Shown: one piece after another, positions 47,425 through 58,020 of the stretch
Layout of the letters: every line of letters starts with the position of its first letter
How positions within the stretch are numbered: position 1 is the first letter of the stretch
NCBI GenBank assembly: GCA_013407085.1
Contig: JACCGJ010019445.1
Span: 27,063-91,062 of the forward strand
Length of the DNA stretch: 64,000 nt
DNA from: Atriophallophorus winterbourni
Lineage: Eukaryota > Platyhelminthes > Trematoda > Plagiorchiida > Microphallidae
Direction of reading: 5' to 3'
The notes under the pieces: generated by a model
What the model was told of the DNA's origin: nothing
The model's input: only the letters and a program-made list of their open reading frames with translations
The model's database searches: none
Program-made: the position numbers and the translations under genes

Positions 47425-47964
47425 GATCGCCTTATAGTCAGCAATAGAAACCTCTCGATCTGTGATTGGAGCTTGACTCATGACCGAAGACAAATTCCTC
47501 ATTGGCATGATTTCAATGTCTTTGTAGACATCAAATACAAACTCTAATATCGAAAAGAAATGTTTGAGCAATTAAGTCGCTGCAATCAACTAAATTCGTA
47601 TAAAACAAACCATCAACCAGTCAATAATGGTTTTTGCTTCATGATGTTGTATTATGAATCATGTGCATGTGAACCTTTATTATTGAATTTGCTGACCGTG
47701 TATCAAGCATTGTTTTTATGTCAATTTCTGGCGATCGTAAGTGAATCATTCACAATGAAGATTAATCAGAACATCGAGAAACGTCTTCTTTTGACCTAAA
47801 AACGTGTACCGGTCTGCGCGAGCGTAGGCCGTACTCTGAACATGCACACGACAACGACATATATAATCAATTAAAATCAAATACGGTGCACGAGATTATT
47901 ATCAATGTTTACAGAAAATGGTACACGCAAAGCTAGCGCTGTACAAAAGCGAACATCACAGTAG

Positions 47965-50925
47965 TTGCTGTCCTCCTTCGGTCGATGTCGACCATGGGTG
48001 TGCATGACAATCGCATGATTTTTTCATGCTTCCAAGCTTTTCGAATTAATAATCAATCCGATTCGGGAGAAACATTCTCTCCCACAGCGCTCACAAAAAT
48101 AAGCAGTACTCGGTCGATTGGTGCAGTTGCACGGCGGCAACTTGATCTGTTCGCCCGCATTCCCAACTTGTAGGGTTAATGACCAGAGATTTAAGTCTTT
48201 TTTGCAAAAAATCTTTGTCTACACAATGGTCAACTTTCTGATTTCAAATCAGCATAGATTAGATCCTTCGGAATACGACCCTTTTTATTCTGTAGACATG
48301 ACCAAGCCACTGCAGGCGGCGCTGTCATAATAGGACGAACATGTTCTGTAGACCAGCTTTTGAAAGCATTTTAGCATTAGTAATTTGTCAATCCACGATA
48401 TGTGTAAGAAACGACGGATGCTTCGTAGTCGGAAAGCATTCAGTTTCCGTTTGTGTCTTGCTTGGATGGTCCAGGTTTCACTGCCGTACAGTAAAGCATT
48501 TAGGACGATTTATAACATCATCTTTGTCATTACAGTCAACTTGCGGTTACCTCAAACACGAGAGTTCAATTGGGACAAAATGACAGCTGCTGTGCCAATC
48601 CGCTTATCAATCTCCGTGTCTAGCGAGAGTTTATCCGCAATGGTTGAACTATGATATATGAAATAATGTACTGGTTCAAACAGACCGTTTTTAACAGTGA
48701 TAGTTGGAAGCGATACAATCTATGGGCCGTAAGGACTTTAGTCTTGTTCATGTTGATTGTTAGCCCCAATTTTTTGCATACCGACGATAAACAGTCAATT
48801 AAACCTTGAGGGTTTCTTGGAAGTGAGAATTAAAGGCTGCATCTTCAAAAAACAGCAATTCACGCATTAGCACATCCCGTGCGTTAGTGTGCTCTCAACC
48901 GGTTCAGGTTAAAAAGCTGCCAACTAGGCAAATGCGTTCTGCTCTCGTCATGAAAGCGTGCTTCTGAAACAGAGCAAAGAAAATGCTGAACGGCGTGAGA
49001 GCTAGAGTACACCCTTGCTTGACGCCTTGGCGAATTTCAAATGCTTCTGAACTGGAAGCGTTAAATTGGTCTAAGCCTGCATGCCAGAGTGCAACGAAGT
49101 AATCCAATTCCTTCGTTATATCAATGAAAACAGAGTGTAATGACATACGCTGTGCTCGACACTTTTCTTGAAGTTTTTATCAGGGAGAAGATCATGCCAA
49201 TGGTTGATCTTCCCCGGCAGAGGCCACATTGAGATTCGAAGTAAACGCAATCAGTTAAAACTTGTATCCGGATCTGTAGGACTTTAGCAAACAATTTGCC
49301 TACAAAAATCAGAAAGGAGATTTTCCCTGTAATCATCGCCGTCGCCTCTATTACCCTTAATCTTAAATTGCGTGATGGGATTCATGTATCGCATCTATCG
49401 TGGAACACACTCATGCCAGCACTGAAGAGGCAATGGATGAAGTGGCTGTATTAAAGCTGTTCTACAGTACAGTTGTTGAGCTCAGGTGGATTTCCGTTGA
49501 CACCGTGGTCTTTCCATTCCCTCAGAAATCGATTGCCTTATTGAGCTCATTAAGAGTGGTGAGAGCATCTAGAGGTTCAATGGTTGTCATCTGCTCAACA
49601 TTTTCAAATGCATGCGGTAAAACCGTATTTTAAATGAGTAGAGATAGAAGACGAGCTCTACCCATCTTTCTATCTGTTCAGTTTTGCCGACAATCGGCAT
49701 ACCAGATACAGACTTAATGGAAGCCGTTTTATTTTGTTTGGGTCAATGGCTCTCTTGATCCCATCATACATATCTTGAGAATATTCAGAATCCACAGCTT
49801 TGAGATACTATGGCTAAGTTTAGCCCAATAGTCATCTGCACATCGTTTTTCAGTCTGTTGAACCTTAGTTATAGCTACTCTTATAAGTTGAATATATTTA
49901 TATTTTGGCACACCTTTGAACTTCAAGGATGCTAACCGTTTCTCGTCCAAAACAGCAGTAATCTCAGAAGCATTTGCTTCGAACCCGTCGCTCGTTTGAG
50001 CTTTTTTATGAGCGAAAGTGGAAAGAGCGACTGGGCATATGTAGAGTTTTAGAGATTCGGTTGAATTTGTTTTTCTGAACTCAATCGTGAAAGCATTTGC
50101 AAATCACACAGCTAGATTAGGTTCGCACATGCAAGTGACGTCTATTATTGGTTTAGTCGACAATTTGGCGCGGTGAAATCTAGTCTGGGGAATCTTCTGT
50201 TTTGCACAAACCAGTGAATGATCAGTGCCGCAGTCTTCGCTTTGATATGATCTGTTGATAAGTACACTTTCTATATTAGTGCGCGTAACAAGAATAAGAT
50301 CAAACTAATACCAGCGCTTAGGACTTGGATGTTTTCAATAGAATTTATGCTACAGTTTTGTTTGAAAATTAGTATTAATGACACAAAGACTGAATTGTTT
50401 GGAGAGTTCTAAAAGGCGTTGTCCATTTTATTGGGTTTACATACACCTAACTTTCCGAGACAGTTTTGCTAAGACTCGTAATCTGCACCAACTCTGGCAT
50501 CGAAATCCCCCAATACCACTACACAATTTATTGATGGAATGTTTTTCAGGTCTGTTGTGTGGCTATGATAAAAAGCGTCTTTTTCAGCAGTCGTCACGGA
50601 GAGCGTAGGTGCATAAACGTTGACCAACTCAATGTTACAGATACTGAAGTTCAGATTTAGAATCCAAATACGTTCGGATCCACTTCTGCTTGGTCTTAGT
50701 GGGCTGTTTCGCACGGCAAACCCATCTTCATGCAGTCGAGGCTCATCAGAACCCCTTCCTTTCCAAAATGTGTAATCCCTTTCTGTTAGCATACCAGTGT
50801 CTGGCAACCACGTCTCTCGCAGGGTAGCCACGTCGAACTTCAGCATTTCCAGCTCATTGTTAACCAAAGCTTATTTTCTTATACCTCTGTGATTCGAGAC
50901 ATCGTCATCAAATCCTGGCAGTACA
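47965..50925 (-). mobile_element. LINE-A, 5'-truncated copy B
   Basis: Minus strand from the right: the endonuclease begins at about its residue 30 (ORF 50469-50867: INNELEMLKFDVATLRETWL-like start, ERDYTFWKGRGSDEPRLHED, VNVYAPTLSVTTAEKD, VVVLGDFDARVGADYES), then decayed linker, RT blocks (ORF 49121-49336: KLFAKVLQIRIQ and ESQCGLCRGRSTIGMIFSLI; ORF 48904-49146: VFIDITKELD and IRQGVKQGCTLALTPFSIFF), and the FADD box degenerated to FFEDAAF near 48855. The C-terminal part follows (near 48600-48400) and the finger-like end near 48070. The 5' leader seen in copy A is absent. Dead copy. Confidence 0.85.
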
Positions 50926-51104
50926 TATAAAAAATCTATGATATATATAAACGGAAAACATCGAAGCAACCTAATAATAATGCATTGGGTTGCCATATTT
51001 GTGCCATAAATACCTAGTTAAATATTCTTAGTGAATATATATATATATGCATGCAAATGAGCTTTTATATTCATGTCATGAATTTATACCCAGTCTATAT
51101 GAGT

Positions 51105-51295
51105 GTGGGCCCATGTGATTGAACAGGTTGATCGTACCAAACTTGCCCAACAGTGTCTTACAAGCACAACTTGTTTACCATTCTTCCACTGTTTCAAGAA
51201 CATGCGGATCCTGATCCTACTGTCCCTACCTGATGAGTGAAACCAATAGAAACCCGTTCATGGGGTTTGTGTGTGATTGAGATGCATACAAATGA
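51105..51295 (+). repeat. F2 repeat, right arm only
   Basis: GATTGAACAGGTTGATCGTA, CCCAACAGTGTCTTACAAGC, TACCATTCTTCCACTGTTTC, GCGGATCCTGATCCTACTGT, CCTACCTGATGAGTGAAACC, ending in GTGTGTGATTGAGATGCATA. 51300-52155 has no gene I can name. Confidence 0.75.
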
Positions 51296-52155
51296 GCTTT
51301 TATACTCTTTTTAAGTTTGTTAAAAGTATGCATTTTTATCCGTATCTCATCTATGAACATACGAAATTCAGAAGCAATCATGCAGATGACACTCCACACT
51401 GACATCAGTTAGCAGATAAATTGAGCATCATCATTTTTCTCGATAAATCTCGTGAACGACAAGACTGCGAATGACTCTGAATACATAAAACAATGCTATG
51501 AAACATGCGCTCAGTGAACGCCTTACTGTTTGACCGCGAAACGTGAACTTCATATACGAAAGATAAATCAATTCTCTTAATTAAAAAGCGTTTGTCAACG
51601 TGGGGAAAAACACCAAATGATGCACATTTCTTGAAATCTGTTTTACAAAGCAGAGTTGCCTCGCTTAGATGAGCCATGACTGTAGAAGAGTAAACGATCG
51701 TATTCTAGATGATCTATGTATGGTATTTTGAAATCGACAATTGAACAATTAAGTGAGCCACAATTGTAATAAAAATGTCAAAAGTTATGACTTTATAATG
51801 CTGGGAACTAGCTATCAGGAGTCTGCTTCTGGGTTATAAAATGCTATTTAACTTCAAGCTGTCGAAGACAGAGGGTTAAAATTCTACTGAACGTTAATAA
51901 CACCGACACAATCACTGTTTAAATTGACCTTGCACAGCATATCTCTGTGAGCTTGAAGCGAGAAATTCTCGGTCTCCCTCAAGTGATAATGTATTTTCCT
52001 CGAAAAGTTTTGTGATGCGGAACAGTGAATAGTACACATTAACATGCCCAATAACACACTTTTCACAATCTTTAACAGAATTGTTTCTGATTATTGAGTT
52101 TATCAAATATTAGTTATCTTAAAAAATGCTTGAGTCGTTAGGCAGCAATTTTTAT

Positions 52156-54474
52156 TCTTTATTTGACTTGACTTACTTGACTTATTCCTGTGAACTCCTG
52201 TTGGAGCATAGGGCTGCAACAACGCCACGCCAGCGAACTCTGTCCTGGGCTGCTATCCTCAGCTGAGTCCATGTCATTCCGGCATCCTTCGCTTCACTCA
52301 CGACTGATCTTCTCCACGACTGCTTGGGTCGTCCCACTTTCCTTTTACCTTGTGGATTCCAGTCTAGTGCTTGCCTAGTGACGTTATCAGCTGGTTTGCG
52401 GAGTGTGTGACCTATCCACCCCCATTTTCTTTTCTTGATGTCCTGATCAACGGGGTTCTGGTTGGTTCTACGCCATAGGTCTGTGTTTGAAATCTTCTCA
52501 GGCCACCTGATGTTAAGAATGTGGCGCAAGCACTTGTTGACAAATGTTTGTATCTTGTTGGTGATGTTGTGGGTAACCCGCCATGTTTCGGACCCGTAGA
52601 GGAGGACTGCTTTTACGTTGGTGTTAAAGATGCGGACTTTGCTGCGCTGGGACAAGGCCTTAGATTTCCAGATGGGGCGCAGGGTGTTGAACGCTACCCT
52701 TGCTTTGCTGATTCGGCTCTTGACGTCGTCTTCTGTGCCACCATCAATGTTGACCACGCTTCCAAGGTAAACAAAGCGGTCAGTCTCCACCACGTCTTTC
52801 CCCTGTAGATGCAGTGGCTGCTGTAGTTGGTTGTTCAATCGCATCACCTCGGTTTTCTTTATGTTGATTTTCAGGCCCGTCTTCTCTGCCTCTTCTGCTA
52901 GGCGCGTTAGCTTAGACTGTGCATGCTGTTGCTTGTGAGACAGGAGGCCGATGTCATCCGCAAAGTCAAGGTCTTCGAGATGTTTGGTGGGGGTCCACTG
53001 GATGCCGGTGTTGCTGCCCTCTGTGGTTCTTCTCATAATCCAGTCTATGACGATCAAGAAAATTATCGGCGAGAGCATGCAACCTTGCCTCACTCCAGTC
53101 TTCACTGGGAAGGGGTCTGTCAGCTTTCCGTTGTGGATGATCTGGCATGATGAGTCCTCATAGAGCTGTTGGATGATGTTTATCAGCTTTTGCGGGATTC
53201 CGTAGTGTTGCATTAGCTTCCATATTGTCTCCCTGTCGACGCTGTCAAACGCTTTTTCGAAGTCGACGAAGATCGCGTACAAAGGAGACTGCCATTCGAT
53301 GGATTGCTCGATGATAATACGCAGAGTGGCGATATGATCTATGCATGACCTATCTTGTCTAAACCCCGCCTGTTCTGTTCTAAGTTTCTTGTCTAACGCC
53401 TCTTTCAATCTCTCCAAGATGATTCTGGTCAGTACTTTGCTGGGGATGGACAGCAACATGATTCCTCGCCAGTTGCCGCATTGGGGAAGGTCGCCTTTCT
53501 TGGGGAGCTTTACCAAATGCCCGAGCTTCCAGTCAGCCGGAACTCTCTCCTGTTCCCATAACTTCACCAGGAAGGGGTGTAACATCTCCGCTGCCGCTGT
53601 CGCGTCTGCCTTTAGAGCTTCTGAGGGGATGCCGTCAGGGCCTGGTGCCTTACCATTCTTCAGGGACTTGATGGCATTGATGATTTCTGCAATTGTTGGG
53701 GGGTTGATGTTAATGCATAGGGATTCTTTTGCTGGTGATATATCAGGAGATGTTTGCGGAGGTGGTCTGTTTAGAATTTCTTCAAAATGTTCCACCCATC
53801 TTTTCCTTTGCCCCTCCTCGCTTGTCATGGTTCTTCCATTTTTGTCCTTGACTGGTTTGCTCGGTTTGGAACTCTTCGCTGACAAGGCTCGGGTGATTTC
53901 ATATACCCTCTTCATGTTATTCTGCTTTGCCGCTAGCTCTGCCTCTTCTGTTAGGTTGTGTATAAATTTCCTTTTGTCCTGTCTAGCACCCTTCTTCACT
54001 TCCCGGTTTGTCTCCCAATATTGTGCTTTGAGGTCTGCCTTCTGTTGCAGGTCACCGCATCTGCTAATTTCCATCTTCAGATCCCTCCTCTTCTTAATCT
54101 TCTCCCAGGTACCCTTCGTCAGCCATTCCTTCTGTTCCCTCTCTTTCTTCCCCAGAACTTTAGTGCACGCATCCTGCCAGGTCTTTCGTATTCCTGCCCA
54201 GTGATTTTCTATTGTTTCGTCGGCCAACTCCGACAGCGCCTCGAACCTATTCCTGACTTCACAGTTGAATTCTTCTGATTTCTTTTTGTCCATCAAGTAG
54301 TGTGTGTTGAACTTGTGGTACGCTCTTCCTTACGGATCGTTGAAGGACTTCAGCTTGGCCCGCATTGTTGCAACCAGCAGGTGATGGTCGGAGGCTGCAT
54401 CGGCGCCGCGCCACACTCTGACGTCCAGCACACTACGCCACCACTTTCTGTCTATGGTGAAGTGATCTTTATTT
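52156..54474 (-). mobile_element. RTE-clade (SR2-like) non-LTR retrotransposon, 5' truncated, with 9-bp target duplication
   Basis: TCTTTATTT flanks the element at 52156-52164 and 54466-54474. The element proper (52165-54465, minus strand) starts in the last part of the APE endonuclease (DHFTIDRKWWRSVLDVRVWR then GADAASDHHLLVATMR, 54465 to about 54360), keeps the complete RT ORF and ends in a short 3' tail of AAGTC repeats (AAGTCAAGTAAGTCAAGTC). Short-repeat tails and small target duplications are usual for RTE. Much of the endonuclease has been lost by 5' truncation. Higher GC than its surroundings and a nearly intact frame mark it as the youngest insertion here. Confidence 0.9.
52182..54296 (-). 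CDS. RTE-type reverse transcriptase ORF, 704 codons, open
   Basis: Reading order: basic coiled linker (residues 1-190; WAGIRKTWQDACTKVLGKKE, FEEILNRPPPQTSPDI), RT from about 205 (IKSLKNGKAPGPDGIPSEAL; 279 on: IMLLSIPSKVLTRIILERL; FVDFEKAFDSVD at 343-354; GVRQGCMLSP at 401-410; FADD at 445-448 intact), then FVYLGSVVNIDGGTEDDVKS, KVRIFNTNVKAVLLYGSETW, a KRKWGWIGHTLRK block, and the terminal GRPKQSWRR with RWRGVVAALC. It would encode an RNA-dependent DNA polymerase that primes on nicked target DNA, but its endonuclease is missing. In the same frame upstream a TAA at 54330-54332 separates this ORF from the remaining endonuclease codons, so the 704-codon start is simply the first start after that stop. 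Not a host gene. The plus-strand ORFs over it (e.g. 53341-54204) are shadows. Confidence 0.92.
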   Translation of the reverse strand: MMDKKKSEEFNCEVRNRFEALSELADETIENHWAGIRKTWQDACTKVLGKKEREQKEWLTKGTWEKIKKRRDLKMEISRCGDLQQKADLKAQYWETNREVKKGARQDKRKFIHNLTEEAELAAKQNNMKRVYEITRALSAKSSKPSKPVKDKNGRTMTSEEGQRKRWVEHFEEILNRPPPQTSPDISPAKESLCININPPTIAEIINAIKSLKNGKAPGPDGIPSEALKADATAAAEMLHPFLVKLWEQERVPADWKLGHLVKLPKKGDLPQCGNWRGIMLLSIPSKVLTRIILERLKEALDKKLRTEQAGFRQDRSCIDHIATLRIIIEQSIEWQSPLYAIFVDFEKAFDSVDRETIWKLMQHYGIPQKLINIIQQLYEDSSCQIIHNGKLTDPFPVKTGVRQGCMLSPIIFLIVIDWIMRRTTEGSNTGIQWTPTKHLEDLDFADDIGLLSHKQQHAQSKLTRLAEEAEKTGLKINIKKTEVMRLNNQLQQPLHLQGKDVVETDRFVYLGSVVNIDGGTEDDVKSRISKARVAFNTLRPIWKSKALSQRSKVRIFNTNVKAVLLYGSETWRVTHNITNKIQTFVNKCLRHILNIRWPEKISNTDLWRRTNQNPVDQDIKKRKWGWIGHTLRKPADNVTRQALDWNPQGKRKVGRPKQSWRRSVVSEAKDAGMTWTQLRIAAQDRVRWRGVVAALCSNRSSQE

Positions 54475-55600
54475 AATGATACACAAATAGAATTACTTGA
54501 ACACATCAATGATAAATTAGTTTCAATAAATGCGAAACTGATATAAGTGACTAGAAAGTAGATATTTTATTCAAGCTAGTGTAGCCGAACGCAGCCACAA
54601 GTTCGGCGTGTGTTAGCGCTTGTTTAGGAACACCGACGAATACCAACAATTTACACTTTTGTCTTTCGCAACCTTTCAACCAAAGGGTTAGCTTTTTTTA
54701 AATCTAAACCCATATATCAATTATTTCTTAAGCGGTTTCGATTATTTTGCGCAAAATCCCAAATCCATTTTACAATTTTCTAACCGCGATTGTTATGCCA
54801 CGATTTAATCGTTTAAATAGGTCATCATTTGGTCGTGAAATGAAACATTGTACACGTTAGTATTAGATTAGATTAATTATCGCTGCTTGACCACATTAAT
54901 TTTCATCGATAGCCGTACAACGGAAATTATCCAAACTTGTCATTTGTGATTCTATAATTAATGAAGTGATGAAGCGTGAATCGTTCTCGCTTGGAACGAT
55001 CTGTCCAATTGGTCACGGGAGTGAGGTGCGCTGGTGTTACAGTCGATCATGCGAGCGGTCCTCGTAACCTAAACCTCGATTAATGTGTTGGCAAACCGAA
55101 AGAGAAATGCAATCTTATACAATACATTCATTATTCGTACACCTGTGTAAGCAGACGAAACGTTAGATACAGAAAGCTAATATGCAATGAGATCATGATA
55201 AAATATCGAAAATGTTTCATTGTGTACGGCTGGCGTCTACTGAGTGTACATGAAATTAAACGCCAATTGTATATTTGGTGGCTGAACTCGTGACCGAATT
55301 TACGTAGATTGAAATTTTACGATCTTTACATGTTTCTCTGTGAACTTTTCTTTGTGTCGAAATTTATAGTTGACACTCTTTGGGTGATCCAGTGCACGGG
55401 AAAAATGCTTTTGAATTTGGTCCTGATTGTCCAAGGTGAATGTAGTATGTCTCGAAGTTTTCGAATTGTGCTATAGCTTATTATAAACAAGGTGCGAGAT
55501 ATAATGACGCTGTTGGCTTACGCATGCTGATAGTACTGTCGGCATTCTGTTGGCATTGAAATACTTGCACACTGAAAACCATCAACTTAAAAACTTGCTA
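54475..55600. other. No gene; AT-rich sequence that looks unique
   Basis: No ORF or element block. 54600-55180 has a motif-dense look (ATTAGATTAGATTAATTATC near 54861, TATAATTAATGAAGTGATGA near 54952) like the homeobox intron, but nothing firmer can be said. Confidence 0.3.
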
Positions 55601-55910
55601 AAGCTCAAAGGCCTTACTCGAACTCGAAAACATTCAAAGGCTTTAAGCAATCCGCATTCTCGATTGAAATATTAGTCATATTTTTTCTCGGTAAAAATAA
55701 GTTTCAATTGGAACATTTTGCCCGAAGTAATCACACGCTCGGAATCTGTTGCGTTTTTCGCTTCTAAACTCGATGAGTATATGATCAACCATGCGATATG
55801 TCATTACACCTATTGATTTTTGAGAGATTTTATATTTTTACTCCATATACCTCGTCAGCCTATGGTTATTGTTAAGTTTACTAATGTTTATACCATTAAA
55901 CTTTCTGAGT
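55600..55910 (+). pseudogene. CR1-type ORF2 C-terminus and 3' end (copy j)
   Basis: Frames read LTRTRKHSKALSNPHSRLKY, FFSVKISFNWNILPEVITRS and SVAFFASKLDEYMINHAICH, then a 3' UTR with CCTATGGTTATTGTTAAG (compare CCTATGGTTGTTGTTAAG near 44.81 kb) and a tail of TGAGTTC repeats. An F2 arm follows at once. Confidence 0.78.
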
Positions 55911-55924
55911 TCTGAGTTCTGAAC

Positions 55925-55980
55925 CCGATGAGTGCAAACAACACGAAACCGGTAATGGGGTGTGATGGTGATGCATTCAA
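55925..55980 (+). repeat. F2 repeat, outer arm fragment
   Basis: CCCGATGAGTGCAAACAACA, CGAAACCGGTAATGGGGTGT, GATGGTGATGCATTCAAA. 55980-56780 has no recognisable feature. Confidence 0.65.
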
Positions 55981-56784
55981 ATCTTATCTTAATTAATAAC
56001 TATTCGTTTAAGGTTGTTTCACGAAAACTGTGTTGTGTCATGAATAATTTATAAGCCACAGCTGTCATTTATCCATTTGGAAATCCGATGCTCTTATTAT
56101 AATCGATTCTGAACAATCCTTATCACAAAAAAGTTTATTCCGATCTTGTTTGGTTCCGTACTGTGAAAAAACGAGGAAACCAGCTAATCCCCATAAAGAA
56201 CCTCACCACAGATACAGCAACATTAAAACGAAGTTGAATACAACTATGAATTGACTAACGACATATATTTCCATAGGGTTGAATCCTGAAGTACTGTTCA
56301 TGATCCATTATAACCACAAAGCACTGTTAATTTGAAAGAAAGGTCTTCCTTCCACTAAGTGTACTCCATCACAAAATTATGAGCTCTAATTTATGGTAGC
56401 GAAATAGTTTTGGCTTGTCAGATACCCGACTTCATCTTTTTACTGGTTAGTAGTTGTGGTACCTGTTACAGACCAAGAAATGTAAGTGCTTCCAGCAGGC
56501 AACATGAGGCGCGAGACATTTGAGCATTTTGGAAACTAAGGAGCTTGTACGCTGTGTGAAATTGATCAAAAGAAATCTTCCATCATGTGTTGAGGAAATC
56601 GCTGCAGTTCATCTACAATAAGTTGTTCACAATTATAGTCCTAGAAAGTGGAGAACATATTGACTAAGAGACTATGTCCTTCAAATTAATGTCAAGCAGT
56701 TACGGAGATTTCAGGATCACTATGCTTTGTAATTAATGAGGGCTGATGTCATACGAAATAATAATTATATGAAAAAGCTAATTT

Positions 56785-57165
56785 GCATGCATTTCCATCA
56801 CACACACACCACGACCGGTTTCGTGATGTTTGAACTCATCAAGTCGGGGCAGCAGGATGCGGATCCGCATGCGCTTGAAACAGTGAAAGAATGGTAAACA
56901 AGTTGCGCTTGTATGCTACTGTTGGATAATGATGGTACGACCAACCTGTTCTACAACGTGATCCCACACACATGGCGATAGGGTGCATTAAAATTCGCTT
57001 GGTCGTACCAACCTTATCCAACAGTGGCATACAAGCTCAACTTGTTCACCATTCCTTTACTGTTTCAAGCGCATGCGGATCCTCATCCTACTGCCCCTAC
57101 CTGATGAGTGCAAACAGCACGAAACCGGTCGTGCTGTGCGTGTGTGATGGTCATGCATGAAAATG
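56785..57165 (+). repeat. F2 foldback element, best complete copy
   Basis: Two arms of about 165-170 bp in inverted orientation around a spacer of about 45 bp (56950-56994). Left arm: GCATTTCCATCACACACACA, CCACGACCGGTTTCGTGATG, GCAGGATGCGGATCCGCATG, GCTTGAAACAGTGAAAGAAT, GCTACTGTTGGATAATGATG, GTACGACCAA. Right arm, reverse complement of the same: TTGGTCGTACCAACCTTATC, CAACAGTGGCATACAAG, TTTACTGTTTCAAGCGCATG, CGGATCCTCATCCTACTGCC, GATGAGTGCAAACAGCACGA, AACCGGTCGTG, GTGTGTGATGGTCATGCATG. Internal GGATCCGCATGCG and ACCGGT are themselves palindromic. No coding capacity; resembles a foldback transposon or large-hairpin MITE, with the mobilising enzyme unknown. Confidence 0.85.
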
Positions 57166-57169
57166 AATA

Positions 57170-58020
57170 CTTTTATTCATTTATAATCGCTCTATTCGAA
57201 ATCTGTTTTGAAATAGAGAAAAGCGTTTGAAACCTATATTAATTCGATACTTTCAAGAGCGAATAATCGTTGTTGATCAGTAATAATGACTCTTGGTTTC
57301 GAATATTTACGTGAACATATCGCTAACTATATATGCTTGCGGTGTAAGTCATGTATAAAATATTACATATGGTAATATACATAATTCAAATTGATTAAAT
57401 TCTATAATGTTGCATTGATGTTGCTCAAATCTGCACAAACTAGATCAGAATGAAACGATTTCAAATCCCCGTATCTAATTAAAACCGTTATTCGTTGAGA
57501 TAATTCAACCTATGTGTACAGATCATTGTGCTAATTAGATCATCTCATCAAACCGAAATTCGGTTTGAATTCCGATTCGGAACACATGGTTATCAGTGAA
57601 GTAATTTTTCGAAAGCTGAACTGCGAATTTTTAGCTAAAAATGAGGCAAGCGACGCTGCAACCTAAACAGCTTTAATTTGGCTTTTGAAAAACAATTTGC
57701 AAGTTGCTATGCTAATTTGCTCGAAATTCTTTCAACTGAATTCGCAACATTTTTAGTGCGAGTGCATCAAGACAAATTTCGGAAAGACACTTTTGCTAGT
57801 GTAAATTAATCAAAGCGACAGACAATTAAAATCCAAATGCTGCTTGAAGCTAATCGAACTAAGATTAACATGAATCAATAATCAAGAATCAAGATTTATG
57901 GTGATAAAAAGCTAATGCTTTACACGTACCATTGGATGACAACTATTGCGAAAAAAATTGATCAAAATCACATTGTTAATGTTTTTCTGGGTTCGTGTTG
58001 CTTCAATACACCGGGCCAAA
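57170..58020. other. No gene recognised
   Basis: AT-rich; the only structure noted is a near-palindrome AAACCGAAATTCGGTTT near 57554. Confidence 0.3.

Noticed and set aside
53341..54204. 287-codon plus-strand ORF
   Set aside because: Exact antisense shadow of the RTE reverse transcriptase; product is Ser/Phe/Leu-rich without motif.
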